Part shown: in pieces, positions 51,292 to 59,808 of the stretch
Position numbering within the stretch: the stretch's first letter is position 1
How the letters are laid out: each line of letters starts with the position of its first letter
From: Paenibacillus antri
GTDB lineage: Bacteria > Bacillota > Bacilli > Paenibacillales > YIM-B00363
Assembly (NCBI RefSeq): GCF_005765165.1
Contig: NZ_VCIW01000023.1
Span: 62,001 to 126,000, forward strand
Length of the DNA stretch: 64,000 bases
Direction of reading: 5' to 3'
Notes under the pieces: generated by a model
The model's input: only the letters and a program-made list of their open reading frames with translations
Told to the model about the DNA's origin: nothing
The model's database searches: none
Position numbers and translations under genes: made by a program

Positions 51292-52368
51292 ATGAAAGAT
51301 ATCTTCTTCATAGGTTCATATGCGAACGCCGATTCCAGCGGCGTCTATGTTTGCGAATTCGACCGCGCAACGGGCGAGATCGCGCTGCTCGGCAGTTATG
51401 CCGGCTTGCAAAACCCGACGTTCCTCGCGGTGCACGAGCCGAGCCGCAAGCTGTACGCCATTACGGAGCTGGCCGGCGAGGACGGCGCGAAGCGCGGCGC
51501 GGTCGCGGCGTTCGACATCGACGCCGGCTTCGGGCTGTCGCTTCTGAACATCGCGGAGACGATTCCGGCCCCGACCTGCCATGTCGAGCTCGATCGCACG
51601 CGCACGGCGTTGATGACGGCGAGCTATCACGGCGGCATGGTCGGCATGAACCGCATCGAGCCGGACGGCGGCGTAGGCGCCTCCAGCGACGTGCGCCGGC
51701 ACGAGGGCGCAAGCGTCCATCCGGCGCAGGACCGTCCGCGGGCGCATTCCGTCACGGTCGATCGGAACAACCGATTCGCGGTCGCCTGCGACCTCGGCGC
51801 AGACAAGATCGTCACGTACCGGCTGGACCTCTCGGCCGGCGCGATGGAGCCCGTCTCGGCCGTCTCGCTCGCACCGGGCGCGGGGCCGCGCCACTTCGCT
51901 TTCCATCCGACGCTGCCGGTCGGGTACGTCATTAACGAGCTCAACGCCACGATTACGGCTTTCGCTTACGACGAATCGTCCGGCGCGCTCGAGGAAATCC
52001 AAACCGTGCCGACGCTTCCAGCATCGTACGAAGGCGAGAATGCATGCGCCGACGTTCACGTCTCGCCGGACGGCCGCTTCCTGTACGGCTCGAACCGCGG
52101 GCACGACAGCATCGTCGTCTTCCGCATCGATAACGGCGGCGCGCTGTTGCTCGTCGAGCACGCGTCCGTCTCCGGCCGCCATCCGCGCAACTTCGCCTTG
52201 TCGCCGGACCCGGACGCGGCGTACCTGCTCGCGGCGAACCGCGACACGAACGACGTCGTCGTCTTCCGGCGGAGCGTGGTCACGGGTCGCCTGAGCGAGC
52301 CGGTGTCCCGCTTCTCCGTCGGGAAGCCGGTGTGCATTAAGTTCCTAAACGGGAAAACCTCCCGCTAA
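51292..52368 (+). CDS. Lactonase family seven-bladed propeller (6-phosphogluconolactonase-like)
   Basis: A 358-residue cytoplasmic beta-propeller of the YkgB/Pgl lactonase family: FFIGSYANADSSGVYVCEFD at the N-terminus, HVELDRTRTALMTASYHGG near 97, RAHSVTVDRNNRFAVACDLGADKI near 150, and GRHPRNFALSPDPDAAYLLAANRDTNDVVVF near 300. Members hydrolyse 6-phosphogluconolactone or related lactones. Length is typical. GAGGTG lies about 10 bases upstream of the ATG. It stands alone, after the broken GH44 gene and before a repeat-bearing gap. The exact substrate is not shown by the sequence. Confidence 0.87.
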   Translation: MKDIFFIGSYANADSSGVYVCEFDRATGEIALLGSYAGLQNPTFLAVHEPSRKLYAITELAGEDGAKRGAVAAFDIDAGFGLSLLNIAETIPAPTCHVELDRTRTALMTASYHGGMVGMNRIEPDGGVGASSDVRRHEGASVHPAQDRPRAHSVTVDRNNRFAVACDLGADKIVTYRLDLSAGAMEPVSAVSLAPGAGPRHFAFHPTLPVGYVINELNATITAFAYDESSGALEEIQTVPTLPASYEGENACADVHVSPDGRFLYGSNRGHDSIVVFRIDNGGALLLVEHASVSGRHPRNFALSPDPDAAYLLAANRDTNDVVVFRRSVVTGRLSEPVSRFSVGKPVCIKFLNGKTSR

Positions 52369-52533
52369 TTCCCCTTCGAAACCGCGAAAAACAGGATTTA
52401 ACCGGAAAACCTCCCGCTAATCGGCGCCCAAACCGTCAAAACGACGAGGGCACGCCAAATTAGAGGGAGGTTTTCCGTTTCGTAGACCGTATTCGATGGA
52501 TCATCCCGAATTAGAGGGAGGTTTTCCGTTTCC
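52352..52533. repeat. Hairpin-forming repeat: two direct and two inverted copies at 51-52 bp spacing
   Basis: GGAAAACCTCCCGCTAAT starts at 52352 and 52404 (52 apart). The reverse form AATTAGAGGGAGGTTTTCC starts at 52458 and 52509 (51 apart), each followed by GTTTC and later GACCGTATTCGATG. The pairs could form long stems with one another and sit just past the lactonase stop, between convergent genes. Confidence 0.85.
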
Positions 52534-52555
52534 TTGACCGTATTCGATGTTCCGT

Positions 52556-53395
52556 CTATTGCACCTGATCGATCGAGCCGCTCGAAATCGTCCGTCCATA
52601 GAAAATCTCGTCCATCTCCGTCCGCAGCCGATCCTCGATCGTCTCCGCCTGCTCCGGCGTCAGCTTATCCTTCGTGTACCCGAACAAGTAGTTGTTCAAG
52701 TCGAACGCCTTCAGCTTACATTTCGTATGGAAGATGTTTTCCTGGTACACGTTCACGTCGATCATGTGAAACTCCTCTTTGACTTCCTCCGGGATATAAT
52801 TCTGGATCGAGCTGATGTCGTGGTCGATGAACAGCTTGTTCCCTTCGATGTCCCGCGTGAAGCCTCGCACCCGATAATCGATCGTCATAATGTCGGTGTC
52901 GAACGAATGGATCAGGAAATTGAGCGCCTTCAGCGGCGAAATCTCCCCGCACGTCGAGACGTCGATGTCGGCCCGGAACGTGCTGATGCCCTCGTCCGGG
53001 TGGTACTCGGGGTACGTATGTACCGTAATATGGCTCTTGTCGAGCTGCATGACGACCGATTCCGGCAACGGACCGGGCGATTCGGAGTACGACTCGTTCG
53101 GTACCTCCACCACCGGTCCCTCCGAGACGAGCAGCGTCACGCTCGCGCCCTGCGGCACGTAATCCTGCTGCGCCACGTTCAGCACGTGGGCGCCGATAAT
53201 TTCGGCGACATGGCCGAGAATCATGCGCAGGCGGTCGGAATTGTACTGCTCGTCGATATACTCGAGGTACGCCTCCCGCTCCTGCTTCGTCTCCGTATAG
53301 CAAATATCGTACATGTTAAAGCTCAGCGATTTCGTCAAATTGTTGAAGCCGTGCAAGGTGACGCGCTGCTCGTGCGTTAATGGGGTTAATGTCAT
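52556..53395 (-). CDS. speD: S-adenosylmethionine decarboxylase proenzyme (E. coli-type SpeD)
   Basis: A 279-residue class 1A AdoMet decarboxylase, which supplies decarboxylated AdoMet for spermidine synthesis. The self-cleavage site is the Lys-Ser bond in [20 protein letters not shown] near residue 120; Ser becomes the pyruvoyl group. Other signatures: [20 protein letters not shown] at the N-terminus, [23 protein letters not shown] with the catalytic Cys near 150, and [19 protein letters not shown]. The length fits the E. coli type and not the short Thermotoga/Bacillus type. GGAG lies about 9 bases upstream of the ATG. No speE is nearby. Confidence 0.95.
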   Translation of the reverse strand: MTLTPLTHEQRVTLHGFNNLTKSLSFNMYDICYTETKQEREAYLEYIDEQYNSDRLRMILGHVAEIIGAHVLNVAQQDYVPQGASVTLLVSEGPVVEVPNESYSESPGPLPESVVMQLDKSHITVHTYPEYHPDEGISTFRADIDVSTCGEISPLKALNFLIHSFDTDIMTIDYRVRGFTRDIEGNKLFIDHDISSIQNYIPEEVKEEFHMIDVNVYQENIFHTKCKLKAFDLNNYLFGYTKDKLTPEQAETIEDRLRTEMDEIFYGRTISSGSIDQVQ

Positions 53396-53414
53396 CGGGT
53401 CCGCTCCTTGTTCC

Positions 53415-53436
53415 TGGTAGTCCTTTAATTACCAGT
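53415..53436. other. Inverted repeat upstream of speD
   Basis: CTGGTA and TACCAG flank an AT-rich 10-base centre, 20-40 bases upstream of the speD start. It may be an operator or leader hairpin; no further support. Confidence 0.35.
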
Positions 53437-53545
53437 TTGCCCAAGAACGTCTCCTCTTACCCACGTTCCCGCTCATTCGCTTACCGATCGCAGCCATGCT
53501 TCGATGCCCCGCGTCAACGCCGCCTGCGACCCGTCCCCTCCCGGG

Positions 53546-53590
53546 CGATGCAAACAGCCCGGCCTAACAAGGCCGAGCCGTTCTGCATCG
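53546..53590 (-). terminator. Hairpin downstream of the large GH gene
   Basis: A nested imperfect stem: outer CGATGCA with TGCATCG, inner CGGCCT with AGGCCG. It lies 10-55 bases past the stop on the minus strand. The T tract is weak (TGTTTG), so strength is uncertain. Confidence 0.5.
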
Positions 53591-53599
53591 CGATTTAGA

Positions 53600-56500
53600 C
53601 TATTCCACGTCGATCCGGACTTGATGCGACCGGTACGACGCCTCCACCGCGCCGTCCCGCCCGGCGAAAAACAGGACGCTCCGCTCGCGCTCCAGCGCGA
53701 ACGAATAACGTCGGCCCGTCGCCGGATCCTTCACCCGGATGTCCGCGTCCGCGCCCGATTCGGAGACGAAGACGAACAGCGCCCCGTCCCGGAACGTCAG
53801 CTTGCGGCCGTATACGCCCGGCGCGTCTCCGCCGGCTTCCCACTCCAGCTCCGCGGCGACGCCGGCTTCCCGCATCGCCTTCGCGTATACCGCGCGGAGG
53901 ACGTCGCTCCGCTCGTTCAGCTCGATCGGCAGCGGGCACCAGAGCAGAGTCCCCTTCCCGAGCGGATACGATCGGAGGACGAGCTCGCTCACGTCTTCCG
54001 GACGCTCCTTCGCGAGCGACGCGATGCCCGCTCCGCCGAACGACGCCGGGTAGCTGCGTCCGTCGATCGTCAGCCGCTCTTCGCGGAGCACGTTCTCGAC
54101 GACCGTCGGTCCGACGACGTCCGCCAAGCGGCCGCTCGGTCCCCAGTACGCGTCCAGTCCGATCGGTCCCGTCAGGAGCGCCGTCCCTCCGTTCGCGCGG
54201 ACGTCTTCCGCCAACGCGGCGAGCGCCTCGTCGCTGAAGTTATGCGCGCTCGGCACGATCCAAAGCTTCGGCCGCTCGCCCGCCGTCCGGTCCAGATGGT
54301 ATTCGGATACGCCGCGGAACGGCGTCTTCATCTCGTACGCGAGCACCCGCGTCAGCCGCGTCGTCGCGTCGTAAGAAAACTTCCGATTGGAGAAGTCGTT
54401 GGAATACGGATACACGACCGCGATCTCCTCGAGCGTACGGTCTTCGAACCGTTCTCCCGTCTTCCCGACGAACGCGCCGAAGTCGTAGGAAACATCGGCC
54501 TCCGGCTTCTCCGTGCCGTCCGCCCGCAGCGCGCCGATGTTCGACTCGTTCACGTTGTCCATGAAGTAATTCGTATTCCAAATCCACTGCACCGCGCCCG
54601 CGCCGCCCGTCGCGAACGCGTACGCGTACTTCCGCTCGAGAATGTTGCGGAGCTCTTCCTCGGACCGCTTCGCGAAGCCGTTCGCCGCTTCGACGTACAT
54701 AATTCCCGTCTCCTGAACGAGATTCGGCTTATGCCCGTCCTTCGTGAACAGACCGTCCCACACGAGCGCGTCCATCATCCACCACGTATGCACCGTCGTG
54801 TAATCGACCGCCTCCGCGTAGAAGAACGGCGACGGCCGGCCCCCGGCCAACCCTTCGTCCTGCCCGACGGTGACGAGCTGATTCGGCGCGGCCGCCTTGA
54901 TCGCGCCGACCAGCTCCCGCGCCCAGCGGTTGTGCATCTCCATCGTGAAGAGCGCATAGTCGAGCCAGACGAGCCCCTTCTTCGAGCGTCCCACGTCTTG
55001 GACGTGGAAGTTGATGTCGTCCCGCTCCGGCGGCCGCGCCGCCTCGAAGCTCGGAAGCTCGGCCGGCGTCATGTTCCAGCGCTCCTGCAGCAGCCGGATC
55101 GAGCCGTGTCGCGACTTCAGCCACTCGACGTACGCGGCTTGCTCGAAGCGGTCGCGGGAGGAGGCCGGCCCGGAGAACACCCGCTTCGGGTCGAACATCG
55201 AAGGCTCGTTGATCAAATCCCACTGCACGTTCGTCGTCGTCCGATGGCGCGAGACGACCGACAGGATGAACCGCTTCTGCGCCTCCACGCTGCGCGGGTC
55301 GAGGTACGGGTTCGCCCCCTCCCACGTCTCCGGCGTGAACGAGAAGAAGTTGAACGTTACCTCGAGCTCGTGCTTCTTCGCCGTCAGAACGAACGCGTCG
55401 ATCGCGCGCAGCACCTCCTCGGAGAAGTGGCCGTCGGCGAACATCATCTGCCGCCATGCGGTCCATACCCCGGTTCGAATCAGGTTGATGCCGGCTTTCT
55501 TCATCTGCGCCATGTCGCGGTCCCACGCCTCGACGTTCGGCAGGAACAAGAACTTGCGGGCGACGTCGCTCGTCATATAGGTCATGCCTACGATCGGGAG
55601 CGGCTTGCCGTTCTTGACGAAATAATCGCGTCCGACGGCGAGCGGCTCGCCGGCCTCGAGCAGCGCGCGATCCATCCCCCAATAGCCTTGCCGAAGAACG
55701 CGCCGCTCCCCGTCGTCCGCCGTCGCCACGCAGACGACGCTGTACCGGCCCGGCTCCACGAGATCGGGCGCCGCGAACCGTTCGAAGCGCAGCGCCGCGT
55801 CCGCAGCCATCGTCCACTCGCGCTCCCACGCGGGTACGACTTGCCCGTTCCGCTCGAGGGACGCCTCGCAGCGGAACGTCCACGTCCGCGGCGCGGCGCC
55901 GCGAATCGTCTGCGCCTGCAGCGCGAAGCTCGCCCGCTCCCCGGGCTCGTAGCTGCCGTACCCGGGCTTCAGCCACAGCTCCGTTACGCCCTTCGAGACG
56001 AAGTCCGCCATTTCGGCGAGCGCGGCCGCGCCGTCCTGCGTCCAGAACCGATCGCCGAGCGGCTGGCTGACGAACGCCCAGCGTCCCCCCGCGTAAGCGC
56101 CTTTCGCATGCTCCATCAGCACGGCCGGCGCCGCCGTCTCCCGCCCGTCCGCGGAGACGCCCGTCAGCAGCGGATAGATGCGCGCGTCCATCGGACCGGC
56201 AGAGCCGTGTTCGTGCGGACTGTCGCTCTGGCGCGTGACATGCAGAATCAGGCCGTACGTGTCCGCGACGTCGAACAGCGATTCGCGCCCGCTCAGCAGC
56301 GGGATGTCCTCGTTCGCCCGAAGCGACGCCGCCCGCGAGCCGTCGACCCGCAGCGCTTCGTGAATGAGCAGCTGGCGGTGATACGCCGTCTGCTCCCGCT
56401 CCGTCTTCCACGCGCCGTCTTCCCGGTAGACCGGGATGCGGAACGGCGCGCCGCCGAGCAGGACGAGCCCGCCGCCGCGCTCGAGATACCCCAGCAGCTC

Positions 56501-56698
56501 GGGCCAAACCGCCTTCGGGAAATACGGACCGTGCAGCGTAACGAAGCTGTCCGCCGTCGCCAACGCCTCGGCGATCCCCTCGGCGTCGACGATCGATCCC
56601 CATGCGCCGATGCTTCCGAGCTGCGCTTCGTCCGGTCTCGTTCCGTCGTACGGGAAACTCTTATCGTAGAAAACTACTTTCTTGCCGGAAGCCACCAT
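53600..56698 (-). CDS. Large clan GH-A-like glycoside hydrolase (beta-galactosidase type), subfamily uncertain
   Basis: A 1032-residue cytoplasmic protein. The N-terminal part (about 1-240) is flavodoxin/GATase-like (KVVFYDKSFPYDG, GGGLVLLGGAPFR). A beta-sandwich follows, then a (beta/alpha)8-like core at about 360-700. The core has FVKNGKPLPIVGMTYMTS, KKAGINLIRTGVWTAWRQMMF, acid/base Glu candidate in VQWDLINEPSMFDPKR near 490, and nucleophile candidate in PNLVQETGIMYVEA near 655. The C-terminal trimerisation-like and beta domains recall GH42 but are not clearly that family. GGGAGGG lies 9 bases upstream. It is divergent from a LacI regulator that probably controls it. Substrate unknown. Confidence 0.82.
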   Translation of the reverse strand: MVASGKKVVFYDKSFPYDGTRPDEAQLGSIGAWGSIVDAEGIAEALATADSFVTLHGPYFPKAVWPELLGYLERGGGLVLLGGAPFRIPVYREDGAWKTEREQTAYHRQLLIHEALRVDGSRAASLRANEDIPLLSGRESLFDVADTYGLILHVTRQSDSPHEHGSAGPMDARIYPLLTGVSADGRETAAPAVLMEHAKGAYAGGRWAFVSQPLGDRFWTQDGAAALAEMADFVSKGVTELWLKPGYGSYEPGERASFALQAQTIRGAAPRTWTFRCEASLERNGQVVPAWEREWTMAADAALRFERFAAPDLVEPGRYSVVCVATADDGERRVLRQGYWGMDRALLEAGEPLAVGRDYFVKNGKPLPIVGMTYMTSDVARKFLFLPNVEAWDRDMAQMKKAGINLIRTGVWTAWRQMMFADGHFSEEVLRAIDAFVLTAKKHELEVTFNFFSFTPETWEGANPYLDPRSVEAQKRFILSVVSRHRTTTNVQWDLINEPSMFDPKRVFSGPASSRDRFEQAAYVEWLKSRHGSIRLLQERWNMTPAELPSFEAARPPERDDINFHVQDVGRSKKGLVWLDYALFTMEMHNRWARELVGAIKAAAPNQLVTVGQDEGLAGGRPSPFFYAEAVDYTTVHTWWMMDALVWDGLFTKDGHKPNLVQETGIMYVEAANGFAKRSEEELRNILERKYAYAFATGGAGAVQWIWNTNYFMDNVNESNIGALRADGTEKPEADVSYDFGAFVGKTGERFEDRTLEEIAVVYPYSNDFSNRKFSYDATTRLTRVLAYEMKTPFRGVSEYHLDRTAGERPKLWIVPSAHNFSDEALAALAEDVRANGGTALLTGPIGLDAYWGPSGRLADVVGPTVVENVLREERLTIDGRSYPASFGGAGIASLAKERPEDVSELVLRSYPLGKGTLLWCPLPIELNERSDVLRAVYAKAMREAGVAAELEWEAGGDAPGVYGRKLTFRDGALFVFVSESGADADIRVKDPATGRRYSFALERERSVLFFAGRDGAVEASYRSHQVRIDVE

Positions 56699-56804
56699 AA
56701 ATAAAGCCCTCCCAATGTCGTGTTGTTAGTTTCGTTAGGTTGTCGTTAGCTGAAATTTGCTATATTCTATTGATTACCTAACAATCCGTCAAGGAGGGAT
56801 TCCG
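56699..56804. promoter_or_regulatory. Divergent control region with repeated GTTAG elements
   Basis: GTTAG occurs at 56725, 56734 and 56745. The reverse form CCTAAC lies near 56777-56782, between the GH gene and the LacI regulator. The arrangement suits a LacI-type operator, but no perfect long palindrome is present. Confidence 0.4.
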
Positions 56805-57827
56805 ATGCCCCGACGCGTCTCCATGCAGACGATCGCCGATTCGCTGCGCCTCTCGAAATTCGCCGTCTCCCGCGCGCTGTCCGGCAAGCCGGGCGTCAGC
56901 GAGGAGACGCGCCGCTCCGTCCTCGCCGCGGCGCGCGCGCTCGGCTACCGGCTGCCGAAGGGCGCACCCGAAGCGGAAGCGGCCGAGCCGATCGGCGGGG
57001 CCGCATACGCGTTAATTTGGATGGATCCGACGATGCAAAACGAATCCTCCTACTGGGCGCGCCTGCTGACGGGCGTGACGACGGCCTGCCGCGACCTCGG
57101 TTGGGAGCACGCCGTCGTCTCGCCGAGACCCGACGCCCCGCCGACCTTCCCCGCCTACATGGACCGCGAGGCATGCATCGGCCACATCGCCGTCGGCACG
57201 CTGTCCGCGGAGACGCTCGCGTCGGTGCAGGCGATGGGCGGGCCGCTCGTGCTGCTCGATCACGAGGAGCCGCTCGTCCGGGCCGACGCCGTCTTGAACG
57301 CCAACGCGGACGGCGCCGAGCTGCTGACGAACCATCTGCTGTTCGCCGGGCGGCGCTCGTTCGTCTTCGTCGGCGACGACGCGTTCGCGCCGAGCTTCCG
57401 GGAACGCTGGCGCGGCTGCCGGCAGGCGATCGACGCCTTCGGCGGCGGCAAAGGCGCGCGGCTGCGCAAGTGGACGGTGCCGTACGCCGAGCCCCGCTGG
57501 GCCGACGGCCTGCACGCGACGCTGGCCGCGCTCGGCGCCGGCGAGCTGCCGGACGCGTTCGTCTGCGCGAACGACCATATCGCGCTCGAGACGCTGCGCG
57601 GGCTGCGCCGCGCCGGCCGTCGCGTCCCGGACGACTGCGCCGTCGCCGGCTTCGACAATGTCGAAGCGTCGGCCGCGGGCGACCCGCCGCTCACGACGGT
57701 CGAGCTCGCCAAGGAAGCGCTCGGCCGCCGCGCCGCGGAGCAGCTCGCCCGGCGGAAGGAGAAGCCCGGGGAGCAGCCGGAGAAAATTCTGCTCTCCGCG
57801 CGGCTCGTCCCCCGGGCGTCCGGATAA
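56805..57827 (+). CDS. LacI family transcriptional regulator
   Basis: A 340-residue LacI/GalR repressor. The N-terminal HTH and hinge are RVSMQTIADSLRLSKFAVSR, then ALSGKPGVSEETRRSVLAAARALGYRLP. The C-terminal periplasmic-binding-protein-like domain has LVLLDHEEPLVRADAVLNANADGAELLTNHLL and PDAFVCANDHIALETLRGLRRAGRRVPDDCAVAGFDNVEAS. The ATG at 56805 has AAGGAGGG 6 bases upstream; a longer in-frame start at 56757 lacks one. It is divergent from the large GH gene and likely represses it until a sugar inducer binds. Confidence 0.92.
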   Translation: MPRRVSMQTIADSLRLSKFAVSRALSGKPGVSEETRRSVLAAARALGYRLPKGAPEAEAAEPIGGAAYALIWMDPTMQNESSYWARLLTGVTTACRDLGWEHAVVSPRPDAPPTFPAYMDREACIGHIAVGTLSAETLASVQAMGGPLVLLDHEEPLVRADAVLNANADGAELLTNHLLFAGRRSFVFVGDDAFAPSFRERWRGCRQAIDAFGGGKGARLRKWTVPYAEPRWADGLHATLAALGAGELPDAFVCANDHIALETLRGLRRAGRRVPDDCAVAGFDNVEASAAGDPPLTTVELAKEALGRRAAEQLARRKEKPGEQPEKILLSARLVPRASG

Positions 57828-57831
57828 ACGC

Positions 57832-57868
57832 AAAAAAGACCGCAAGGCGGCATGGAAGCCCTGCGGTC
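57832..57868 (-). terminator. Terminator of the GH2 gene
   Basis: On the minus strand GACCGCA-GGGC pairs with GCC-TTGCGGTC and is followed by TTTTTT. It lies just past the GH2 stop and is shared with the convergent lacI-type gene. Confidence 0.8.
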
Positions 57869-57877
57869 CGACGCATC

Positions 57878-59632
57878 TTATCGCGCGTCCAAAATTTCTT
57901 TGATTTTCTCGAGCGGCACCTTCGGCGTACGGTCGTACGTAAGGAGGCCGTTGATTTCTTGTTCGACGTCGGTAAGCTGCGTATAGCAGTACCCTTGCAC
58001 GACGCCGGAGCGGCGAAGCGGCTGAATGACGGCGCGCAGCCGCTTCAAGTAATCTTCGTCGTCGCTGGCGCCGGAATACCCCCAGCCTTCCCAATCGCTC
58101 TTCTTGAACGCGATGCCGCCGAACTCCGTGACGAGAATCGGCTGCCCCTCGTACTCGAAGCCGCCGACGCTGAGCCGACGGTTCGCCGGCATCGCGTTCA
58201 CCGCGCTCTCCACAGTGCTGTATCGCTGCTCGAGCACCTCTTGACGCGACTCGTAATCGTGAATCGTGAACAGGTCCGTCTTCACGAGCTCCCAGCCGTC
58301 GTTCGAGACGACCGGCCGCGACGGATCGAGCGACTTCGTCAGATGGTACATCGCCAGCGCGTGCTGCTGCTGCCGCTCGTCGATCTGGATGTTCGGCACG
58401 CCCCAGCTTTCGTTGATCGGCACCCATGCCACGATGCAAGGATGGTTGTAGTCGCGCTCGACCGCCTCCTGCCATTCCGCGGTCATGCGGCGCGAATACG
58501 TCTCCGAGAAGTCGCAGGCGTTCGCCATCTCTCCCCAGACGAGAAGCCCGAGCACGTCGCACCAATACAAATACCGCGGATCCTCCACCTTCTGATGCTT
58601 CCGCGCGCCGTTGAAGCCCATCGCCTTCGTCAGCTCGACGTCGCGCTTGATCGCTTCGTCGCTCGGCGGCGTCAGGTTGCCGTCCGGGAAGTAGCCTTGA
58701 TCGAGCACGAGCTTCATGAAATACGGCCGGTTGTTCAGATTGAACTTCCCGTTTTCGATCGATGCCTTGCGCATCCCGAAATAGCTCTTCGCCCGGTCGA
58801 CCGACGCGCCGTCGACGAGCAGCTCGTATTCGACGTCGTACAAATTCGGCCGGTTCGGCGACCACATCCGGTCCATGCCGTGATCGTTCAAGCCGGGCAG
58901 CTTCACCCGACGGCTCTCTTCGGCGTCGCGGACGCGGACGAGATCCTCCGCCACGAATTCGCCCTTGAACGTGATGACGGTCCGCAGCATCACGTCTCGG
59001 CCCTCGATCGAACCGTTCACGAACGCGCGGATGCGAATTTCGTTCGTATCGATGTCCGGCGCGTATTTCACCTTCTCCAAGTAGATCGGGGATACGGACT
59101 CCGCCCACACCGACTGCCAGATGCCCGTCGTCCGCGTGTACCAGATGGCGCGGGATTTCTCCTCCCAGAACTGCTTGCCCCGCGGTTGGAACAAGTCCTT
59201 CCCGCGGTCCTCCGCCCGCACGACGATGACGTTGTCGCCGCTCGCGCTCAGCGCTTCCGTGACGTCCGCCGAAAACGGCGTATGGCCGCCGAGATGCGTC
59301 GCGACGAGCTCGCCGTTCACCCACACGCTGGACTCGTAATCGACCGCGCCGAAGTGCAGCAGCACTCGCTTGCCCGCGAACGAAGCCGGCGCCTTCCATG
59401 TCTTCCTGTACCAGACGACGTCGTGGAAACCCGTCTCGCCGATGCCGCTCAGCTTGCTCTCGAACGAGAACGGCACTTGAATCCGCTTATCGAGCGGCGT
59501 CTCACCCTTCTGCCACTTGGCCGACAGGCCGACGCGCGCGTCGTCGAACGCAAATTCCCACTCTCCGTTCAAGCTTTCCCAAGCATCCCGCACGAATTGC
59601 GGGCGCGGATAATCCGGTCTTGGCGACGTCAT
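57878..59632 (-). CDS. GH2 family glycoside hydrolase (beta-galactosidase/beta-glucuronidase type)
   Basis: A 584-residue cytoplasmic GH2 enzyme without signal peptide. The sugar-binding jelly roll is at about 10-180 (DAWESLNGEWEFAFDDAR, VHYRKTW-like VVWYRKTWKAP, GAVDYESSVWVNG). The Ig-like domain spans about 185-275 and the TIM barrel about 280-584. Barrel motifs: KAMGFNGARKHQKVEDPRYLYWCD, acid/base Glu in WVPINESWGVPN near 408, and nucleophile Glu in PILVTEFGGIAF near 500. The short C-terminus resembles compact GH2 enzymes. The ATG at 59632 has AGGGAGC about 10 bases upstream. It is divergent from an ArsR-like regulator. Exact substrate not evident. Confidence 0.9.
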   Translation of the reverse strand: MTSPRPDYPRPQFVRDAWESLNGEWEFAFDDARVGLSAKWQKGETPLDKRIQVPFSFESKLSGIGETGFHDVVWYRKTWKAPASFAGKRVLLHFGAVDYESSVWVNGELVATHLGGHTPFSADVTEALSASGDNVIVVRAEDRGKDLFQPRGKQFWEEKSRAIWYTRTTGIWQSVWAESVSPIYLEKVKYAPDIDTNEIRIRAFVNGSIEGRDVMLRTVITFKGEFVAEDLVRVRDAEESRRVKLPGLNDHGMDRMWSPNRPNLYDVEYELLVDGASVDRAKSYFGMRKASIENGKFNLNNRPYFMKLVLDQGYFPDGNLTPPSDEAIKRDVELTKAMGFNGARKHQKVEDPRYLYWCDVLGLLVWGEMANACDFSETYSRRMTAEWQEAVERDYNHPCIVAWVPINESWGVPNIQIDERQQQHALAMYHLTKSLDPSRPVVSNDGWELVKTDLFTIHDYESRQEVLEQRYSTVESAVNAMPANRRLSVGGFEYEGQPILVTEFGGIAFKKSDWEGWGYSGASDDEDYLKRLRAVIQPLRRSGVVQGYCYTQLTDVEQEINGLLTYDRTPKVPLEKIKEILDAR

Positions 59633-59727
59633 CTTCGAAACAGCTCCCTTTTTCGTAAATATAATGATTAAGCAATTAATGAACGAGTTCACGTTTCCAA
59701 CCCAATTGTAATCGCACCCATTCATTT

Positions 59728-59775
59728 CGTCAACATATAAGTTGATTAGTTAACTGTTAAGTTATATAATCGTGA
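59728..59775. promoter_or_regulatory. AT-rich dyad between the GH2 and ArsR-type genes
   Basis: ATATAAGTT and AACTGTTAAGTTATAT flank the central palindrome AGTTAACT. This is an imperfect two-fold symmetric region, with TATAAT at 59764 for the rightward gene. It is a plausible ArsR-type operator controlling both divergent genes. Confidence 0.5.
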
Positions 59776-59808
59776 AAAAGGGTCGCTGTAACGACAGGAG
59801 GGGTGTCC

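Noticed and set aside
53504-56704. A frame of over 1000 codons antisense to the large glycosidase
   Set aside because: The same effect of high GC; the translation is Arg/Val/Leu-rich with no domain, and the sense frame has a signal at its start and a terminator.
57017-59671. A long plus-strand frame through the lacI-type gene and antisense to the GH2 gene
   Set aside because: It crosses two well-supported genes in different orientations and lacks any conserved motif.
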